Source of the DNA: an uncultured Saprospiraceae bacterium
GTDB lineage: Bacteria; Bacteroidota; Bacteroidia; Chitinophagales; Saprospiraceae
Reading direction: 5' to 3'
NCBI GenBank assembly: GCA_937139495.1
Contig: CAKZQC010000046.1
Location: 1-64,000 of the forward strand
Length of the DNA stretch: 64,000 nt
Shown one piece after another: positions 36,096 to 44,942 of this stretch. How positions within the stretch are numbered: the stretch's first letter is position 1; every line of letters begins with the position of its first letter. The position numbers and the translations under genes are program-made. The notes under the pieces were generated by a model. It saw only the letters and a program-made list of their open reading frames with translations, searched no databases and was not told the DNA's origin.

Positions 36096-37031
36096 TTAGA
36101 CCTTTGGTCGTTTCGTTATTTTACGTTTTGCGGGTGGCTCTTCATCGTTGTTATCATCGTCGTCTTTTTTGCCTTTCCCTTCTTTCAGGCGCTTGAATTG
36201 CTCTTCTTCCTCTCGCTTGGCATCTAGTACCAACTGGAAGTTATTGACAATCGCACCTACAACCAAGTTGACAAGCAAGTAAGCGGCAATAACCATCCAC
36301 GATACGTGATAAGCCGTCACCACAAAGTTGGATTTCCCCGGTACGGTATCACCACCGCTAGTCGTGTATTTGTTATCCAATAGATTATACCTCAAATCCG
36401 TCCAATCCTCTCCTGTTAGTATCCTAAACAATGTAAAGAAGGCTTCCCAAATATCTCCATAAGGGTCTGGATTACTCACCGTAAGCTGCAAGTGTTCCGA
36501 CTGGTCATACTCTTGATTCTTGAACAAAGTAACCCCCATAATAGCATAAATATACATAATGAGCAGGAACAGCACAGCAATGTAAGAGAGGGATTTGATG
36601 GATCGAATCAATACACCAATCAATACACGTAGCTCCTCAATAGCTCGAATAGAACGGGTCAGCTGTACAATACGCAAGACTCGCAGCGTTGCAAAAACAT
36701 CGTTTTGCGAGCTATTCATATCAGGGAAGAGCAAGCCTGTTATTTCAGGTATAATCCCGATTGCCAAAATAAAAATATCAAAAATATTCCAGCTATCTGC
36801 AAAGTACTCTTTAGTGCTTGTCCTGCCCTGCCAACGTAGTCCTAGCTCTACGGCAAACACAAACAAAATACAGAGCTGCATAATTTCTATACTCTTCGGG
36901 TAGTTGGGGTAAGTCTGCACCCCAATCAAAATCCCATTGAGCACTATCAGCCCAAGTATGGTCATATTGAACCAGGTACTCCTGATAATTTTTCGGGCTT
37001 TTATATTAATAGGTTTATTCAGATCACTCAT
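36096..37031 (-). CDS. Voltage-gated cation channel, six-transmembrane
   Basis: Seen: 311 residues with six hydrophobic segments and a pore loop, the plan of NaChBac/NavAb homotetramers. The S4 segment has basic residues every third position: Arg117, Arg120, Gln123, Arg126, Arg129, so the third gating position is Gln. The pore reads FRILTGEDWTD (203-212), with Glu208 and Asp209 at the filter, more like one Ca-channel domain (TGEDW) than the TLESW of bacterial Na channels. The C-terminus is a charged helix followed by an Asp-rich then Arg/Lys-rich tail. Ca or Na selectivity is not proven. It lies alone between convergent and same-strand genes with a 195-bp gap to crcB. Confidence 0.85.
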   Translation of the reverse strand: MSDLNKPINIKARKIIRSTWFNMTILGLIVLNGILIGVQTYPNYPKSIEIMQLCILFVFAVELGLRWQGRTSTKEYFADSWNIFDIFILAIGIIPEITGLLFPDMNSSQNDVFATLRVLRIVQLTRSIRAIEELRVLIGVLIRSIKSLSYIAVLFLLIMYIYAIMGVTLFKNQEYDQSEHLQLTVSNPDPYGDIWEAFFTLFRILTGEDWTDLRYNLLDNKYTTSGGDTVPGKSNFVVTAYHVSWMVIAAYLLVNLVVGAIVNNFQLVLDAKREEEEQFKRLKEGKGKKDDDDNNDEEPPAKRKITKRPKV

Positions 37032-37226
37032 CTTTCCAATTAATTATTCTTGGGTTGTTTTTATAGAAATCGCCAAACAAGAACCATTCGTGGTCTCCAC
37101 GATAGGTGTTTGTTTACAATATCTTTGTTATTTGTAGTTTTGAAAAATTAAGATACTATATTCTTTAAGGATTTCAACTATTTTGAAGGTATTATTGCAA
37201 AAAAAACAATAAACTATTAGTGGTTA

Positions 37227-37610
37227 TTAGCTATCAAGGGTACTATATTGACCAATAGCGATGCCTACATATAAAGCAATCATTCCGAGCAATATACTAA
37301 GCAAGGTATAGCCTAAACCGCTCCACAACTGTTGTTGTCCAAGTGCTAGTGCTTCCTTACCAAAGGTACTAAATGTACTAAACCCTCCACAAAATCCAGT
37401 AGCTAACAATAGCTTAATCGTGTTGTTTTGTAGGTCAATACCTACCAAGTACCCCAACAGTAAACACGCCAATACATTGGCAGCTAAGGTAGCAAGAGGG
37501 TACACCGTAGCCGGGAACAAAAACGAGAGTCCATATCGACACAAACTACCGCTGCCTCCCCCTATAAATACTGCCAATAGACTAAGCATGACCTTTTTTA
37601 ATTTTGACAT
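37227..37610 (-). CDS. crcB: Fluoride channel CrcB/Fluc
   Basis: Fluc proteins are dual-topology dimers that let fluoride leave the cell. Seen: 127 residues, four transmembrane segments, GGGSGSLCRYGLS (about 17-29), TLAANVLACLLLG (about 41-53, with the conserved Asn45) and the signature ATGFCGGFSTFSTFG (about 70-84) that holds the stacked Phe residues of the fluoride path. Its start overlaps the end of the WecA-like gene by 29 bp, so it is translated from the same mRNA; there is no room for a fluoride riboswitch directly in front of it. Confidence 0.95.
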   Translation of the reverse strand: MSKLKKVMLSLLAVFIGGGSGSLCRYGLSFLFPATVYPLATLAANVLACLLLGYLVGIDLQNNTIKLLLATGFCGGFSTFSTFGKEALALGQQQLWSGLGYTLLSILLGMIALYVGIAIGQYSTLDS

Positions 37611-38670
37611 TTAGACGCCAGTTGACCAATGCGGTCAAGGCTGCAGCCAACCCTATGACCAACAAAATCAACTCTAGTGTGCCAATAGATTGCAAACTAA
37701 ATACAAGGATAATAAATACAACATTGACCACCCCCAAAATAGCCGTAGCTTGCAGGTGGCTGTAGCCCAAATCTATCAATAAATGGTGGATATGCGTACG
37801 GTCAGGACTGAAAGGCGAACGACGCTTGAGCACCCGTAGAGTAAACACGCGCAACGTATCGAATAGTGGAATAATCAAAATTCCGATAGCCACCGCAGGT
37901 ACCGATTGTACACTATATATATTTTGTTGAAATTGCTCAAAATTTACTACCGTAGGGGTATTCGCTTGAATAAAACTCAATGCCAAAACCGAAGCCGCCA
38001 ATCCAATCAGCAGCGACCCCGTGTCGCCCATAAATATTTCGGAAGCTACATTGTATCGCAAAAAAGCGACCAAAGCACCTGCCATAGAAGCAGCCAATAC
38101 TGCCAAATCTAATCGTCCTGATAGATAGAACCAACCACCAAAGGTAAAGCACAAAATAACACCTATCGTCCCCGAAAGCCCATTGATACCATCTATCAAA
38201 TTGAGGGCATTGATAATGACAATAATACTAAACATCGTGATGCAGAACCCCACCCAATAGGGTATATCTTGAATGCCTAATATGCCGTACAAGTTCGTAA
38301 TTTGAATCCCTGCATATTGTACCAATATAAAAGCAGCCAACACTTGTCCACCCATTTTCTTGATGGGCGAAAGTGGGATAATATCGTCCTTGGCTCCTAT
38401 CAAGAAAATGATAATAAACGCACACAGCATATACTGCACGTACTTGTGCTCTTGGTAGGTCTGAAAATCGAAAGGAATCCAGAAGGTAGTAGCAAAAATA
38501 AGCCCTGCAAAAATCCCTAAGCCTCCCAAAGTAGGTACGCTTTGGCTATGCGAACGCCGCTCCCCTGGTTCGTCCACCAAGTTCTTCTCTATCGCTATCC
38601 GTATAATAGACGGAATAGCAAAATAGGTAATCAAAAAAGCAGTTAAAAAAGCTGGTATAATAGCAACCAT
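37582..38670 (-). CDS. UDP-GlcNAc:undecaprenyl-phosphate sugar-1-phosphate transferase (WecA/TagO-like)
   Basis: Role: attaches a sugar-1-phosphate (usually GlcNAc) to undecaprenyl phosphate at the start of surface glycan synthesis. Seen: 362 residues, about ten or eleven transmembrane helices, RSHSQSVPTLGG (39-50), the metal-binding IGAKDDIIPLSP (91-102), INALNLIDGINGLSG (153-167), MGDTGSLLIGL and the DRTHIHHLLIDLG loop (about 290). The last motif separates WecA-like enzymes from MraY. It may supply the lipid-linked unit used by the O-antigen-ligase-like protein at 21 kb; that link is inference. crcB overlaps its 3' end. Confidence 0.92.
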   Translation of the reverse strand: MVAIIPAFLTAFLITYFAIPSIIRIAIEKNLVDEPGERRSHSQSVPTLGGLGIFAGLIFATTFWIPFDFQTYQEHKYVQYMLCAFIIIFLIGAKDDIIPLSPIKKMGGQVLAAFILVQYAGIQITNLYGILGIQDIPYWVGFCITMFSIIVIINALNLIDGINGLSGTIGVILCFTFGGWFYLSGRLDLAVLAASMAGALVAFLRYNVASEIFMGDTGSLLIGLAASVLALSFIQANTPTVVNFEQFQQNIYSVQSVPAVAIGILIIPLFDTLRVFTLRVLKRRSPFSPDRTHIHHLLIDLGYSHLQATAILGVVNVVFIILVFSLQSIGTLELILLVIGLAAALTALVNWRLNVKIKKGHA

Positions 38671-38774
38671 TGCTGTATTTTTTGTTAAAAAAATGGACTA
38701 GGAGTGATAGTCAGATAGCACCCAAAGACGGTCTAGCCATTCTTTGTAACGCTATATTAGGACATAACAAAACT

Positions 38775-38819
38775 ATAAAAAAAAAAGCAGACCTTTGTAC
38801 AATTGACAAAGGTCTGCTT
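38775..38819 (-). terminator. Terminator after the OmpA-family gene
   Basis: A 14-bp stem (38806-38819 with 38785-38798) is followed on the minus strand by a run of at least ten T. It lies 21 bp after the stop. Confidence 0.85.
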
Positions 38820-38840
38820 CTACTGTATAGATTAATATTC

Positions 38841-40262
38841 TTACTGTGCTTTGGATACATGTATCTCTGCACGTCTATTTTTCTGTTTCCCTGCTTCTGT
38901 ATTGTTGTTGGCTATTGGATACTTTTCGCCATAAGCATTGTACTTGAGGCGAGTATCACTGATACCTTGACCTTGTATGTACTTGAGTACCGACTTGGCT
39001 CTTTTTTCCGACAACATTTCGTTGTAGTTATTGCCACCATCTGCATCGGTGTGACCTGCTACTTGCAGCTCCAATGTAGCACATTTGCGCATCGCATCTA
39101 CTACTCTATTGAGTTGACGCAACGAGTTGGTTTCTGCCTTGGCAGCATCATAATCAAAATAAATAGCAGCTCTCAAAGACGCTAAATCAATACGATTACA
39201 ATCCGCTGCTTCTGCTGCTGAAAGTGGTATCGTATTTTGGGCAGTATTGCCATAAATATCTCCTCCATTGGTGTTGATACCATCGCCATTGCCAATATAA
39301 GGATTACCACCACCATAATCTACCGTAGTACCATCACCATTACCAGAAGAGTAAGGATTGTTTGTGTTGTTTTCTTGTCCTCCAATCTGGATTCTAGTTT
39401 TGCCACTGTCGCCATTGATAGGGCGATTGTTCAGTACTCCTACTCCTTGTATAAACAAAAAGTTTTCGTCATCTAACTGTACCAACTGCCCTTTGCTATT
39501 GCGAATGCTTCCTTTGTCATCTACAAAATAATCGGCTGTATTGGTCATAATCTTACCTGACTGACTAACAATTTCGCCACCTACAATACTGATTAGTTTA
39601 TCGTTCTTGTCATATACTTTACCATCTATATTACGATAATACCCTTGTTTTGCTACACCTTCCATTTTGGCAGGATTGCCATATTGTTGCAATAATCCCT
39701 GTACACGTGACTTCGGCAATGGACAACCATTGTACTCTGCCGTACCAAACATATCGGCACAAGCATCAACATTATCTTTGATACCATCACCGTCTCTGTC
39801 AGGACAACCATTGGCAGTAAACCAACCTGCCAAATCAGGACATTCATCTACATCATTGTTAATACCATCACCATCTATATCCTCTGGACTAGCCGTAGGG
39901 CAACCTGTTAGGTTTTCGCCGTACTCGTCAGGACATTGATCTTCTGGATCAATAATTCCATCATAGTCTCTATCCAAACACCCCTTCAAGTTGGCAAAAC
40001 CCTTGTCATCTGGACAAACATCTTCGGAGTCGCGCAGACCATCACCATCAGCATCTGGACAGCCATTGGTACGGACAGTACCATAGATATAAGGACAAGC
40101 ATCTTCGCTGTTGGGGACGCCATCATAATCGTCATCATCTCCACTAACAGTCGTTGTTGTTTGAGCCGTACTAGTATCGGTTTTGGTAGTACCTTTGGTT
40201 GAGCCACAGGCTACTACTACAAAAAAGCCAACACTATAAATTATTAATTGATGTAATTTCAT
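38841..40262 (-). CDS. OmpA-family lipoprotein with thrombospondin type 3 repeats
   Basis: Role by family: anchors the outer membrane to peptidoglycan. Seen: 473 residues, lipobox VVVAC (Cys19), a Thr-rich linker, then five or so Ca-binding TSP3 repeats (about 42-180: DYDGVPNSEDACP, DADGDGLRDSEDVCP, DIDGDGINNDVDECP, DRDGDGIKDNVDACA). A middle region with YYRNIDGKVYDKNDKL and a Gly/Asn-rich spacer follows. The C-terminal OmpA domain (about 360-473) has IYFDYDAAKAE, QVAGHTDADGGNNYNEMLSEKR and NRRAEIHV, including the Asp and Arg that bind diaminopimelate. It replaces the barrel of classic OmpA with a lipid anchor. Two candidate -7 boxes lie upstream near 40315 and 40383. Confidence 0.92.
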   Translation of the reverse strand: MKLHQLIIYSVGFFVVVACGSTKGTTKTDTSTAQTTTTVSGDDDDYDGVPNSEDACPYIYGTVRTNGCPDADGDGLRDSEDVCPDDKGFANLKGCLDRDYDGIIDPEDQCPDEYGENLTGCPTASPEDIDGDGINNDVDECPDLAGWFTANGCPDRDGDGIKDNVDACADMFGTAEYNGCPLPKSRVQGLLQQYGNPAKMEGVAKQGYYRNIDGKVYDKNDKLISIVGGEIVSQSGKIMTNTADYFVDDKGSIRNSKGQLVQLDDENFLFIQGVGVLNNRPINGDSGKTRIQIGGQENNTNNPYSSGNGDGTTVDYGGGNPYIGNGDGINTNGGDIYGNTAQNTIPLSAAEAADCNRIDLASLRAAIYFDYDAAKAETNSLRQLNRVVDAMRKCATLELQVAGHTDADGGNNYNEMLSEKRAKSVLKYIQGQGISDTRLKYNAYGEKYPIANNNTEAGKQKNRRAEIHVSKAQ

Positions 40263-40457
40263 GATGTTTTTTAAAATATATTGATATACAGACAGTTGTA
40301 TTTGTATTGTAATCCAAAAATAAGAGTGTGTCTAAGAGTAATTGTTTGGAGTCTTACGACCAAAACAAATTACTAGCACCTACAAAAATACTATTTTTTG
40401 TTACCAAATAGCCTAATTAACAATTATTTTAATTGATAATTCTCTAGTTATGAGTTT

Positions 40458-42017
40458 TTATAGTTGTTGCAATAATACACGCATATCTACTTTTTGTTGC
40501 ACAATACGCTCTACAGCTTCTACAGCTACTCTTTCTTGTTCCATGCTGTCACGCTCACGAAGCGTAACCGTATTGTCTTCTAATGTCTGGTCATCAATCG
40601 TAATACAGTAAGGTGTACCTAGTTCATCTTGACGGCGATAGCGTTTGCCTACGGAATCTTTTTCGTCGTATTGACACTCAAACGAGTATTTGATTTTATT
40701 GAAGATTTCTCTAGCTTTATTGGTTAGCGCTTCGTCTTTTTTGACCAATGGCAATACCGCACATTTGATCGGTGCGATAGCTGGGTGGAGTCTCAAAACT
40801 ACTCGTTGCTGCATCTTGCCTTTAGAATCAGGTGCTTCGTCTATCTGATACGCTTGGCTCAATACAGAAAGGAACATTCTATCGCAACCTACCGAAGTTT
40901 CTACCACATAAGGTGTGTAACTTTCTTTGAGTTCTGGATCAAAGTATTGTAGTTTTTTGCCCGAATGCTCTTCATGCGAACTCAAATCAAAATCGGTACG
41001 AGAATGCACTCCTTCTAGTTCTCTGAAACCAAAAGGATACTCAAATTCAATATCAAGTGCCATATCTGCATAGTGTGCCAATGCTTCGTGATCATGATAA
41101 CGCAATTTGTCGGCAGGGGTACCCAATGCCAAATGCCATTTCATACGAGCTTCTTTCCATTGCTCATAAAATTGCTTTTGCTCTCCAGGACGTACAAAAA
41201 ATTGCATTTCCATTTGTTCAAATTCGCGCATACGGAAAATAAACTGGCGTGCTACGATTTCGTTTCTAAACGCTTTGCCAATTTGAGCGATACCAAATGG
41301 TATTTTTTGGCGAGAAGTATTGAGTACATTCAAGAAATTGACAAAAATTCCTTGAGCGGTTTCTGGACGCAAATAAAGTACGTCATCGCTCGTCGCTCCG
41401 CCACCTTGTGTCGAGAACATCAGATTGAACTGACGTACTTCTGTCCAGTTTTTGGTGCCGCTAACACTACACGCTATTTCTAGCTCTGCAATCAAAGCAT
41501 CTATATCTTTGAGGTCGCCTGTATTGAGCGAATTATTCATTCTGCTCAGAATTGCATCAATTTTGGCTTGACGGTCTAGCGTTCGTTTGTCAGTCGCTAG
41601 GTATTCTTCTTTATTGAAGCTGTCGCCAAATCTCTTAGCCGCTTTCGCTACATCTTTGTCTATTTTTTTCTGAATCTTGCTCTCTATATATTCTTCAATC
41701 AAGTGGTCAGCACGGTATCTTTTTTTAGAATCCTTGTTATCGACCAATGGATCATTGAACGCATCAACGTGTCCTGAAGCTTTCCAGACAGTAGGCTCCA
41801 TAAAAATGGCAGCATCTATCCCCACAATATTTTCGTGCATCTGCACCATTGATTTCCACCAATATTGCTTGATGTTATTTTTGAGCAATACACCATAGGG
41901 ACCGTAATCATAGACGGCACTCAAGCCACCATATATCTCGGAAGATTGATAAACGAAACCTAATTTTTTGCAATGTGATACTATTTCTTGAAATACGTTT
42001 TGCTCTTGTTTTGCCAT
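40458..42017 (-). CDS. glyS: Glycyl-tRNA synthetase, homodimeric class II type
   Basis: Charges tRNA-Gly. Seen: 519 residues, single-chain (alpha2, eukaryote-like) form. N-terminal FQEIVSHCKKLGFVYQSSEIYGG opening split here as IVSHCKKLGF and YGGLSAVYDYGPYGVLLKNN; class II motif 2 AFRNEIVARQFIFRMREFEQ; glycine-enzyme signature TSVGCDRMFLSVL; and a C-terminal anticodon domain (KCAVLPLVKK, YRRQDELGTPYCITIDDQ). The start is the only sensible Met. A -7-like box (TATTTTTG, 42229-42222) lies about 205 nt upstream, so the palindromic element at 42071-42195 would be in the 5' leader. Confidence 0.97.
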   Translation of the reverse strand: MAKQEQNVFQEIVSHCKKLGFVYQSSEIYGGLSAVYDYGPYGVLLKNNIKQYWWKSMVQMHENIVGIDAAIFMEPTVWKASGHVDAFNDPLVDNKDSKKRYRADHLIEEYIESKIQKKIDKDVAKAAKRFGDSFNKEEYLATDKRTLDRQAKIDAILSRMNNSLNTGDLKDIDALIAELEIACSVSGTKNWTEVRQFNLMFSTQGGGATSDDVLYLRPETAQGIFVNFLNVLNTSRQKIPFGIAQIGKAFRNEIVARQFIFRMREFEQMEMQFFVRPGEQKQFYEQWKEARMKWHLALGTPADKLRYHDHEALAHYADMALDIEFEYPFGFRELEGVHSRTDFDLSSHEEHSGKKLQYFDPELKESYTPYVVETSVGCDRMFLSVLSQAYQIDEAPDSKGKMQQRVVLRLHPAIAPIKCAVLPLVKKDEALTNKAREIFNKIKYSFECQYDEKDSVGKRYRRQDELGTPYCITIDDQTLEDNTVTLRERDSMEQERVAVEAVERIVQQKVDMRVLLQQL

Positions 42018-42070
42018 GATGGATATATACTAATTTATTGATTTATTATCTAGTTAGTAGCCGTGTAAAA

Positions 42071-42195
42071 ATAATGATGCAAAATGACGCTGGGAATTTT
42101 TAGTTCAGACGAGTCAAAAAACGTAGTGATAGTGGTGCTATCACGAGGCTTTTTGGCGAAGTATGGGCTAAAAATAGCCCATCATTTTACATTAA
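42071..42195. repeat. Large imperfect palindrome with nested hairpins
   Basis: Two arms of about 60 bp, centred on GTGATAG-TGGTG-CTATCAC (42126-42144), match each other imperfectly: AAAATGAYG, ATTTTTAG and GTCAAAAA/CTTTTTGGC are all shared in inverted order. The right arm holds its own stem GGGCTAAAAATAGCCC (42165-42180). It has no open frame. It lies between the glyS start and its candidate promoter. It looks like a MITE, REP-like element or structured leader; which one cannot be decided from one copy. Confidence 0.6.
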
Positions 42196-42386
42196 CTTAT
42201 TTGTGCACGGTTACTTTACTGCAAAAATAATAGAATTGACTAAATAATAGCGTGTTGTGGTGGGGTATTTGGAAAATAGAGTGATAATAAATACTTCGGC
42301 GGGAGTTTGTCCTACAAAAGTGCGGCACACCTCACAAAAGATGTAGCACAGAGACTCGCTTTCAACTAAACTATAGCTAATAAAGA

Positions 42387-42575
42387 TTATTCTTTATTTT
42401 TGTATCTAATAATCAGCACTGAATATACCATAACCGCAATAGAACATATCACGTTAGCGATTAAAGCATAATCATCATTAAGTAAAGAGTATTTTGCATA
42501 AATAGAAAAGACTAATGCCAAAATACCTATCATCAGGATAACTATTGATAATCTAGTGCGTTCATTCTTTTTCAT
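42387..42575 (-). CDS. Small two-helix membrane protein
   Basis: Seen: 62 residues with a basic start MKKNERTR, two hydrophobic stretches (about 10-29 and 39-56) and a basic end RYKNKE, giving a two-transmembrane hairpin with both ends inside. The composition is protein-like, and no other frame competes here. No homologue is recognised. It stands between glyS and the diheme gene with its own short upstream region. Confidence 0.5.
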   Translation of the reverse strand: MKKNERTRLSIVILMIGILALVFSIYAKYSLLNDDYALIANVICSIAVMVYSVLIIRYKNKE

Positions 42576-42650
42576 AATATCTTATTTTTCCATTAGAGGC
42601 TATTACATTCAATATAAATCAAAAGAAGTATTCTACCTAAAATCCCACAA

Positions 42651-42690
42651 AAAAAAGCAGCCCCCCATCTCTATTAAGGTGCTGCTTTAT
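42651..42690 (-). terminator. Terminator after the diheme (MbnH-like) gene
   Basis: Stem of eight bp plus two further pairs after one mismatch (GGTGCTGCTTT with AAAGCAGCCCC), followed on the minus strand by eight T residues. It lies 26 bp after the gene stop. Confidence 0.7.
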
Positions 42691-42715
42691 TCACATTTTT
42701 CAACTTCAAATTGCA

Positions 42716-43780
42716 TTATTCCTGAAAAAATAATGGATCATTGATAAATTCAAAATCCGTCAACGTTTTCAAGAATGCAATAATATCTTCTTGTTCTTGT
42801 TGGCTAAGGGCTATGCCCAAAGTCCCATCGGGCTGTATCAATCGACTATCTAAAGTAGCTGACGATTGTACACCGCTCGCATAATGTGCCAGTACATCTT
42901 CGAGCGTAAAAAACTTAGCGGAGTGCATATAAGGTGCTGTGCGGTCAATATTGCGCAAGCTCGGCACTCTAAACTTGCCAATATCGGCAGGATTGGCAGA
43001 AATCAGCGCCCTTCCCGAATCTGGAAAAACGACGTCTATACCATTGTTATGATATCCTTGGTTGGTAAACAACACTCCACTATGACAGCTTTCGCAATTA
43101 GCATTAAACAGCTGCAAGCCTCGCTGTTCTTGCGTTGTTAGTGTTACTTTTTTGTCTAGGAATTGATCATATTTCGAATTAGCGGACACCATGCGATTCA
43201 TGTATTGAGCCAGTGCATCCATTAGCAACCCTGTATTGATGGTACTTGTACCAAAAGCTTCTTCAAATAGTTCTGTATATTCTCCTGAGTTACGCATTTT
43301 TTGTAGTACCACCACTATATCTTCATCCATCTCAAAAGGACTCGCAATAGCATTGAGTGGTACAAAATCAAGGTGTGTCACACCTCCATCCCAAAAAAAT
43401 TCTTTGTAAAAAGCAAGATTAAATAATGGTAAGGCATTTCTGATTCCTAGGCGGTTATCAATCCCCACACTAATGCCATGTAGTTGCTGGTCGGCAAAAG
43501 CTGTCGCTTGCGAGTGGCAGGTACCACACGAGATACTACTGTCACGTGACAGTATGGGGTCAAAAAATATCTTTTTGCCTAACTTAAATCCTGCTTCTGT
43601 CAGCTCGTTGTTATTGAACGTGTAGGTGGGTTCTGGAAAATGTGCAGGTTTCTGAAACTCGTACACATTGGGCGTTATCGTATTATCTTTGGTACAGCTT
43701 TGCCCTCCCAACATAACCAATACCACCAACCCAAACAGGGTCAGTGGTTTAGTTGTTGTTCTTTTGCTAAACAATAGCAT
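42716..43780 (-). CDS. Diheme MauG/MbnH-like lipoprotein
   Basis: Seen: 354 residues, lipobox LGGQSC (Cys29), two heme sites CGTCH (85-89) and CESCH (229-233), and the family stretches GKKIFFDPILSRDSSISC, RNALPLFNL and FRVPSLRNIDRTAPYMHSA. It begins 5 bp after the MbnP-like gene, so the two are cotranslated. In the characterised MbnP-MbnH pair the diheme MbnH oxidises a tryptophan of MbnP to kynurenine, creating a copper site; the same role here is inferred from gene pairing. Simple cytochrome c peroxidase activity is the alternative. Being a lipoprotein, it is probably attached to the outer membrane. Confidence 0.88.
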   Translation of the reverse strand: MLLFSKRTTTKPLTLFGLVVLVMLGGQSCTKDNTITPNVYEFQKPAHFPEPTYTFNNNELTEAGFKLGKKIFFDPILSRDSSISCGTCHSQATAFADQQLHGISVGIDNRLGIRNALPLFNLAFYKEFFWDGGVTHLDFVPLNAIASPFEMDEDIVVVLQKMRNSGEYTELFEEAFGTSTINTGLLMDALAQYMNRMVSANSKYDQFLDKKVTLTTQEQRGLQLFNANCESCHSGVLFTNQGYHNNGIDVVFPDSGRALISANPADIGKFRVPSLRNIDRTAPYMHSAKFFTLEDVLAHYASGVQSSATLDSRLIQPDGTLGIALSQQEQEDIIAFLKTLTDFEFINDPLFFQE

Positions 43781-43785
43781 ATTGG

Positions 43786-44625
43786 CTATTGGTGTACGTG
43801 GTGTACCTCAAATGCCCCTTCTAGGTTATGTGCTACATCTACTCCTGCAGCGGGATTGTGCACGCCATTCGTCGTAGAAAAATCCATCATGTGATGTCCG
43901 TCAATTGCTTTCAACACATCCATGTGTATATGTGCTCTTGGCGACAAATCATCTGCTACTTCTACAGAAGAAGGGAACGTCAATGTGATTCTTTTGACAT
44001 TATTGACCATCATACTGTTTCCTGCTATATCTTTCCAGCCGCCAATGTGCAATTTAACTGAATTGTCAGCATTGTTTGGACCAGCAGCTTTAGGAGAAGA
44101 AGGCGAACGTCCTTCCATCGCCCAACCAATATATCCAGCATCCCAGTTCCATAACCAGCCACCGTTGGCAGGATCCAAAACACCACCAGTAGCACCTTGC
44201 TGAACATATTCAGCTTCTACTCCCAACGTGAAGGTTACTTCATTATATTGACCGCTAGGCACATTAGCAATAGTTACTATTTGTGTATTGATTTTATCTT
44301 CTTGTACATGATAAAACCCCTTTACATCTTCGTCCATTGGTCCAGTAGTTACTTCATCAGCATATACCTTACCGTCTGTTGTTTTGAGTTCTACTCTACT
44401 AATATAATAGCCCAATTTAGTCAAGTTAAAAACTTGTCCCATCGCATTGGTATAAACAAAAGCAGTATCGGAGTCTGATACCAATTGTACCTCATCTTCT
44501 CCCACACGATTATCAAAAGTTAAATCCATAGTACCATAAGTGGTTGGTTCTTCTTTCTTGTCGCAAGCACTAAATCCCATCACTACTACTGCCAATAGAC
44601 AGCTCAATATATTAAAAGTCTTCAT
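43786..44625 (-). CDS. MbnP-like copper-binding lipoprotein
   Basis: Seen: 279 residues, lipobox FSAC (Cys21), the MbnP-family N-terminus (GTMDLTFDNRVG, NLTKLGYYISRVEL), a central Trp-rich segment NGGWLWNWDAGYIGW (Trp157, 159, 161, 168) and a His/Met-rich C-terminus (HIHMDVLKAIDGHHMMDF, HNLEGAFEVHHVHQ). MbnP proteins bind copper and carry a Trp changed to kynurenine by the diheme partner encoded next door. The His clusters fit metal binding. A -7-like box (44772-44779, minus) could give a leader near 140 nt. Confidence in family is good; the metal is inferred. Confidence 0.85.
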   Translation of the reverse strand: MKTFNILSCLLAVVVMGFSACDKKEEPTTYGTMDLTFDNRVGEDEVQLVSDSDTAFVYTNAMGQVFNLTKLGYYISRVELKTTDGKVYADEVTTGPMDEDVKGFYHVQEDKINTQIVTIANVPSGQYNEVTFTLGVEAEYVQQGATGGVLDPANGGWLWNWDAGYIGWAMEGRSPSSPKAAGPNNADNSVKLHIGGWKDIAGNSMMVNNVKRITLTFPSSVEVADDLSPRAHIHMDVLKAIDGHHMMDFSTTNGVHNPAAGVDVAHNLEGAFEVHHVHQ

Positions 44626-44942
44626 GTTATTATATTTGATATTTTTATAAGATTATTTTTTTCTATATCGGTATATAGAAAATTTGCACCTATCACAATG
44701 ATAGGTATAGATAGACCTCTTCCTCCTCAACAATAATGTTGTCTGGAAAAATCAATACATAAGTAATTGGTCAAAAATAATAAGGCATTTCAAAGCTGTA
44801 ATTTTTACGATTCTTATCGTCCTGTCCTTGCTAGATAGCTAAGGCTAGCTAACTGTGGGAGTCCTCAATAATCAAAAAAATTAACGCACTTTTGAACACT
44901 ATTTATTTGTGTCCACCTACTTAACTCTGCTAATAAATAAAA
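44626..44942. other. Intergenic region of the MbnP locus
   Basis: No gene is seen. It holds a TATTTTTG box on the minus strand (44779-44772) and a copy of the TTAAGTAGGTGGACACAAATAA repeat on the minus strand (44924-44903), 19 bp after the stop of the Cys-motif gene. Confidence 0.45.

Noticed and set aside
37582..37610. Fluoride riboswitch before crcB
   Set aside because: The crcB start lies inside the preceding gene, leaving no leader for a riboswitch.
38670..39185. 171-codon plus-strand frame
   Set aside because: Mostly antisense to the OmpA-family gene; hydrophobic, Cys-rich translation typical of a shadow frame.
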